A stretch of DNA of 38,972 nt from Chlorobiota bacterium (lineage in GTDB: Bacteria > Bacteroidota > Ignavibacteria > OLB7). Positions 36,909 to 38,972 of this stretch are shown here, one piece after another (position 1 is the first letter of the stretch; the number at the start of each line of letters is the position of its first letter). The notes beneath the pieces are model-generated. The model was not told the origin of the DNA, ran no database searches, and worked only from the letters and a program-made list of their open reading frames with translations. The position numbers and the translations under genes are program-made. The stretch lies in assembly GCA_016788565.1 (NCBI GenBank), contig JAEUSP010000082.1:1-38972 (forward strand), written 5' to 3'.

Positions 36909-37340
36909 TCAAATACATTTCACTTCCGTTGCCGGCGATAGCAGCTTGAAGATCTGCTCCACGTTAATTTTCGCCGCGCTATCCCGGAACCCCGCGTCGC
37001 GAAACACCGCACGCAAGGGCTTCCGCACGGCCAGCTCTTTCACGAATGCTTCATCCACTCCCTTGTTTGCGTCGAAACAGGCGGCCAGCGCGTTGCTATC
37101 CACAAACAATACTTCTTTGCCCTGGATATTTTCTTTCTCAATCGGCAGCGTCCGCAAACTCCAACGTGTTTTCTCCCTTCCCCGCTACTTCTTTTTGAAT
37201 TTTCTTTCCCGCCCGCCGAATCCGCTCCTTGCTTATTTCCGCAATGGTGTTGTACCCCGCTTTGTACGCCTCCGATTTTTCATCACACGCCTCCGGCAAT
37301 TGCACCATGATGAATTTCCGGTTGCCACCGTCGGCAGCAT
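36909..37340 (-). pseudogene. mod: Type III methyltransferase (mod) remnant, internally deleted and truncated
   Basis: Two mod pieces are joined out of frame. On the right, 37158-37340 (read leftwards) encodes 'ADGGNRKFIMVQLPEACDEK', then a segment with 'SEAYKAGYNTIAEISKERIRR', which is the conserved C-proximal part of type III Mod. It ends at a stop (TGA) just inside the second piece. The second piece, 36909-37150, encodes the Mod C-terminus from 'LPIEKENIQGKEVLF' to 'SPATEVKCI'. The segment that lies between them in an intact Mod (including 'AIDTSNMADIYYTPDAFK' at the right edge of this window) is missing. The right end is cut by the MITE-like element at 37341. No functional methyltransferase can be made from this piece. 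Confidence 0.85.
36911..37150 (-). repeat. Mod 3'-end repeat, copy in the remnant
   Basis: 240 bp matching 38582-38821 with about eight differences. Seven lie in one ~25-bp patch; of these only one changes the protein (Val for Ala). The eighth gives Ser for Gly in 'VDSNALAA'. Confidence 0.88.
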
Positions 37341-37453
37341 TTATACTTCAAACAGAATGGTTTGCGAAAAACCTAGTCGTTGTCATTCCCGCGAAAGCGG
37401 GAATCCATACCTAGTTGAGTAGAGTTTCGCAAACCAATTTCATCTGAGTATAA
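37341..37453. mobile_element. 113-bp MITE-like palindromic element
   Basis: Terminal inverted repeats of 29 bp (37341-37369 and 37425-37453) match at about 21 of 29 positions, with perfect outer 'TTATACT' and inner 'TGGTTTGCGAAA' blocks. In the centre a perfect stem, ATTCCCGC-GAAA-GCGGGAAT (37385-37404), resembles the widely distributed REP of dRS3 type. No transposase is encoded. The element abuts the mod remnant on the left and, 3 bp later, the res stub on the right, so it sits exactly at the junction of the rearrangement. Confidence 0.75.
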
Positions 37454-37456
37454 TTG

Positions 37457-37513
37457 CACCACCGCTTGCACCGCGGCGGTCTGGTAGGCTTGGGTTTTGA
37501 ATTTGAGTTTCAT
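37457..37513 (-). pseudogene. res: Res 5' stub (19 codons)
   Basis: Identical to the first 57 bp of res (35827-35883), including the ATG that overlaps the stop of the variant B nuclease by 4 bp. After codon 19 the frame runs on into the MITE-like element and stops at 37373, giving a 46-residue product at most. It is a decapitated res gene left by a rearrangement. Confidence 0.88.
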
Positions 37514-38568
37514 CATGGCAATGGTTCTCCGTGCGTATCGTTGCCCCCCTCTAGCTCACGCTCAATCTCCTCGATGCGTGGTAAGTCAGTCTGTAGTTCT
37601 TTGGGCAAAGCCTGCACCAGTTGATACTCCGCCACGCCGATTGGCTTCTTCATGTTCCGCAAGGCGTATTCGGCCACAACTTTGTCCCTGCTTTTGCACA
37701 GCAGCAAGCCCAGGCTTGGGTTGTCGCTGGCATCTTTGATCTGGCTATCCACTGCACTAAGGTAGAAGTTCAGCTTGCCCGCATACTCGGGCTGAAATTC
37801 GCCCGCTTTCAGTTCTACCACCACATAGCAGCGCAACTTAAGGTGATAAAACAGCAGGTCAATGTAGAAATCCTTGCTCCCCACGGCCAGATGCACCTGC
37901 CTTCCTACGAAGGCGAAACCCGCGCCCAACTCAAGCAGAAACTGTGTGACATGCTTGACCAAAGCATCCTCGATGGCACGTTCCTGCGCTTGTTTGCCCA
38001 AACCAAGAAATTCAAGACGATAAGGGTCCTTCAGCGATTCCCGAGCCAAATCCGATTGCGGCCCGGGCAGCCGCTGGCTGAAGTTGGTGACCGCATTACC
38101 CGTGCGCTCACGCAAGCCAGATTCGATCTGCATCACCAGCACATTGCGCGACCAACCATGTTCTATGGCTTGTGCGGCATACCATTGGCGCTCATCTGCG
38201 GTCCGGAGCTTATCAAGCAAGGCCAACTGGTGATACCACGGTAATTGTGCAAGCACCGCTTGCACAAATTCGGCATCGGGCCACGCTTGGGCGAAGGCAC
38301 GCATATATTTGAGGTTCCTCGGGGAAAAACCCTTCATGTCCGGAAAGGCATTGCGTAGATCACGCGCCAGCGTTTCCACCACCTTGCTCCCCCAACCCTG
38401 GGTTGCCTGGCGCTCCAGAATACCCTGACCAATTTGCCAATGGAGCAGCACCAGCTCACGATTGACCGCCAGCGTTGCGCGTTGCTGTGCCGCTTGGATC
38501 CGCTGTTTAAGTTCGGCCAGCCAGTCGGCATAGCCGGGCGGCAGGGTTATGGATGATGTCGTGCGCAT
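37513..38568 (-). CDS. DUF1016/YhcG-family PD-(D/E)XK nuclease, variant B, 351 aa
   Basis: The N-terminal DUF1016_N region includes 'ELVLLHWQIGQGILERQ', 'FSPRNLKYMRAFAQAWP' and 'LPWYHQLALLDKL'. The C-terminal nuclease has Asp237 ('FYIDLLFYHL') and 'VELK' (Glu252, Lys254), a canonical site. The ATG at 38568 has GGAGGTGGG just upstream and is preferred over 38589, which would overlap mod. It lies 11 bp after the mod stop, and its stop overlaps the res stub by 4 bp, the same arrangement as variant A with the full res gene. It is therefore the nuclease attached to the intact-looking mod 3' end, yet its own res is truncated. Confidence 0.9.
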   Translation of the reverse strand: MRTTSSITLPPGYADWLAELKQRIQAAQQRATLAVNRELVLLHWQIGQGILERQATQGWGSKVVETLARDLRNAFPDMKGFSPRNLKYMRAFAQAWPDAEFVQAVLAQLPWYHQLALLDKLRTADERQWYAAQAIEHGWSRNVLVMQIESGLRERTGNAVTNFSQRLPGPQSDLARESLKDPYRLEFLGLGKQAQERAIEDALVKHVTQFLLELGAGFAFVGRQVHLAVGSKDFYIDLLFYHLKLRCYVVVELKAGEFQPEYAGKLNFYLSAVDSQIKDASDNPSLGLLLCKSRDKVVAEYALRNMKKPIGVAEYQLVQALPKELQTDLPRIEEIERELEGGNDTHGEPLP

Positions 38569-38579
38569 ACCCACCTCCA

Positions 38580-38972
38580 CTAAATACATTTCACTTCCGT
38601 TGCCGGCGATAGCAGCTTGAAGATCTGCTCCACGTTAATTTTCGCCGCGCTATCCCGGAACCCCGCGTCGCGAAATACGGCGCGCAAGGGTTTTCGTGCG
38701 GCCAGCTCTTTCACGAATGCTTCATCCACTCCCTTGTTTGCGTCGAAACAGGCGGCCAGCGCGTTGCCATCCACAAACAATACTTCTTTGCCCTGGATAT
38801 TTTCTTTCTCAATCGGCAGCGATAAATCCACCCCCCAATCCAACATCACCTGGAATAATAAATCCTCCGGCGTGCGGCCGGGCTTGATGTTATCCACAAA
38901 TAACTCCAAATCCTCCCGCTTGAACGCATCGGGGGTGTAGTAAATATCGGCCATGTTGGAGGTGTCAATCGC
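38580..38972 (-). CDS. mod: Type III DNA methyltransferase (Mod), C-terminal part only
   Basis: The frame is open to the right edge (131 codons visible before the stop). Landmarks are 'AIDTSNMADIYYTPDAFK', 'TPEDLLFQVMLDWGVDL', 'KEVLFVDGNALAACFD', 'AVFRDAGFRDSAAKINVEQIF' and the final 'SPATEVKCI'. This is the conserved C-terminus of type III Mod, an N6-adenine methyltransferase that gives site recognition to the Mod-Res complex. The catalytic motifs and target domain lie outside the window. Its last 240 bp recur at 36911-37150. It is the promoter-proximal gene of the R-M operon. Confidence 0.9.
   Translation of the reverse strand, partial: AIDTSNMADIYYTPDAFKREDLELFVDNIKPGRTPEDLLFQVMLDWGVDLSLPIEKENIQGKEVLFVDGNALAACFDANKGVDEAFVKELAARKPLRAVFRDAGFRDSAAKINVEQIFKLLSPATEVKCI
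38582..38821 (-). repeat. Mod 3'-end repeat, copy in the intact gene
   Basis: Partner of 36911-37150. The two copies stop being similar at the same base on the right, where the remnant carries its internal deletion. Confidence 0.88.

Overview
The window looks like a chromosomal segment of a free-living member of the Bacteroidota/Ignavibacteriota/Kapaibacteriota side of the FCB group. The evidence is high G+C by eye, three large secreted proteins ending in type IX secretion (T9SS) sorting domains, Bacteroidota-style 'VGIGT..P' and 'LLPR' surface proteins, and housekeeping genes (clpC, trpS) in ordinary contexts. The phylum is an inference from these traits, not a match to a known genome.

Layout. 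Positions 1-2936 (minus strand) hold a cluster of three secreted, low-complexity, tail-fibre-like surface proteins preceded by a small double zinc-ribbon protein. Positions 3343-10383 hold an outer-membrane beta-barrel protein, a DinB-like protein, a bifunctional sugar nucleotidyltransferase/phosphomannomutase-like protein, a glycine-rich RRM protein and a T9SS-exported glycosidase-like protein. Positions 10713-15250 hold two tandem peptide-type solute-binding lipoproteins and an NlpC/P60 cell-wall peptidase. Positions 15463-17143 hold a compact, A+T-richer operon of three uncharacterised proteins, the best candidate here for an undescribed system. It ends at a strong terminator, followed at once by a 139-bp exact copy of the 3' end of trpS. 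Positions 17472-25351 hold an XRE regulator and two T9SS surface proteins (554 and 1721 aa) separated by a block of palindromic repeats. Positions 25522-32048 hold trpS, a second DinB-like gene, a small Ig-like protein, an orphan ABC-2 permease, a small beta-barrel protein and clpC. Positions 32049-32799 are intergenic, with a palindromic repeat and an 18-unit heptamer array.

Positions 32800-38972 (minus strand) are a rearranged type III restriction-modification locus. Read in the direction of transcription it is: mod (3' end only, running off the window), a DUF1016/YhcG-type PD-(D/E)XK nuclease, a 57-bp stub of the res start, a 113-bp MITE-like palindromic element, a deleted mod remnant, a second and different DUF1016 nuclease, and full-length res. 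The two nuclease genes are therefore both sandwiched between nearly identical mod tails and res heads. This suggests duplication or allele exchange of the accessory nuclease inside a type III R-M operon.

Two repeat families recur: a 10-bp-arm palindromic REP-like element (about six copies) and 7-bp tandem arrays next to it. Many long open frames antisense to clpC, res and the T9SS genes, or inside the heptamer arrays, are judged spurious.
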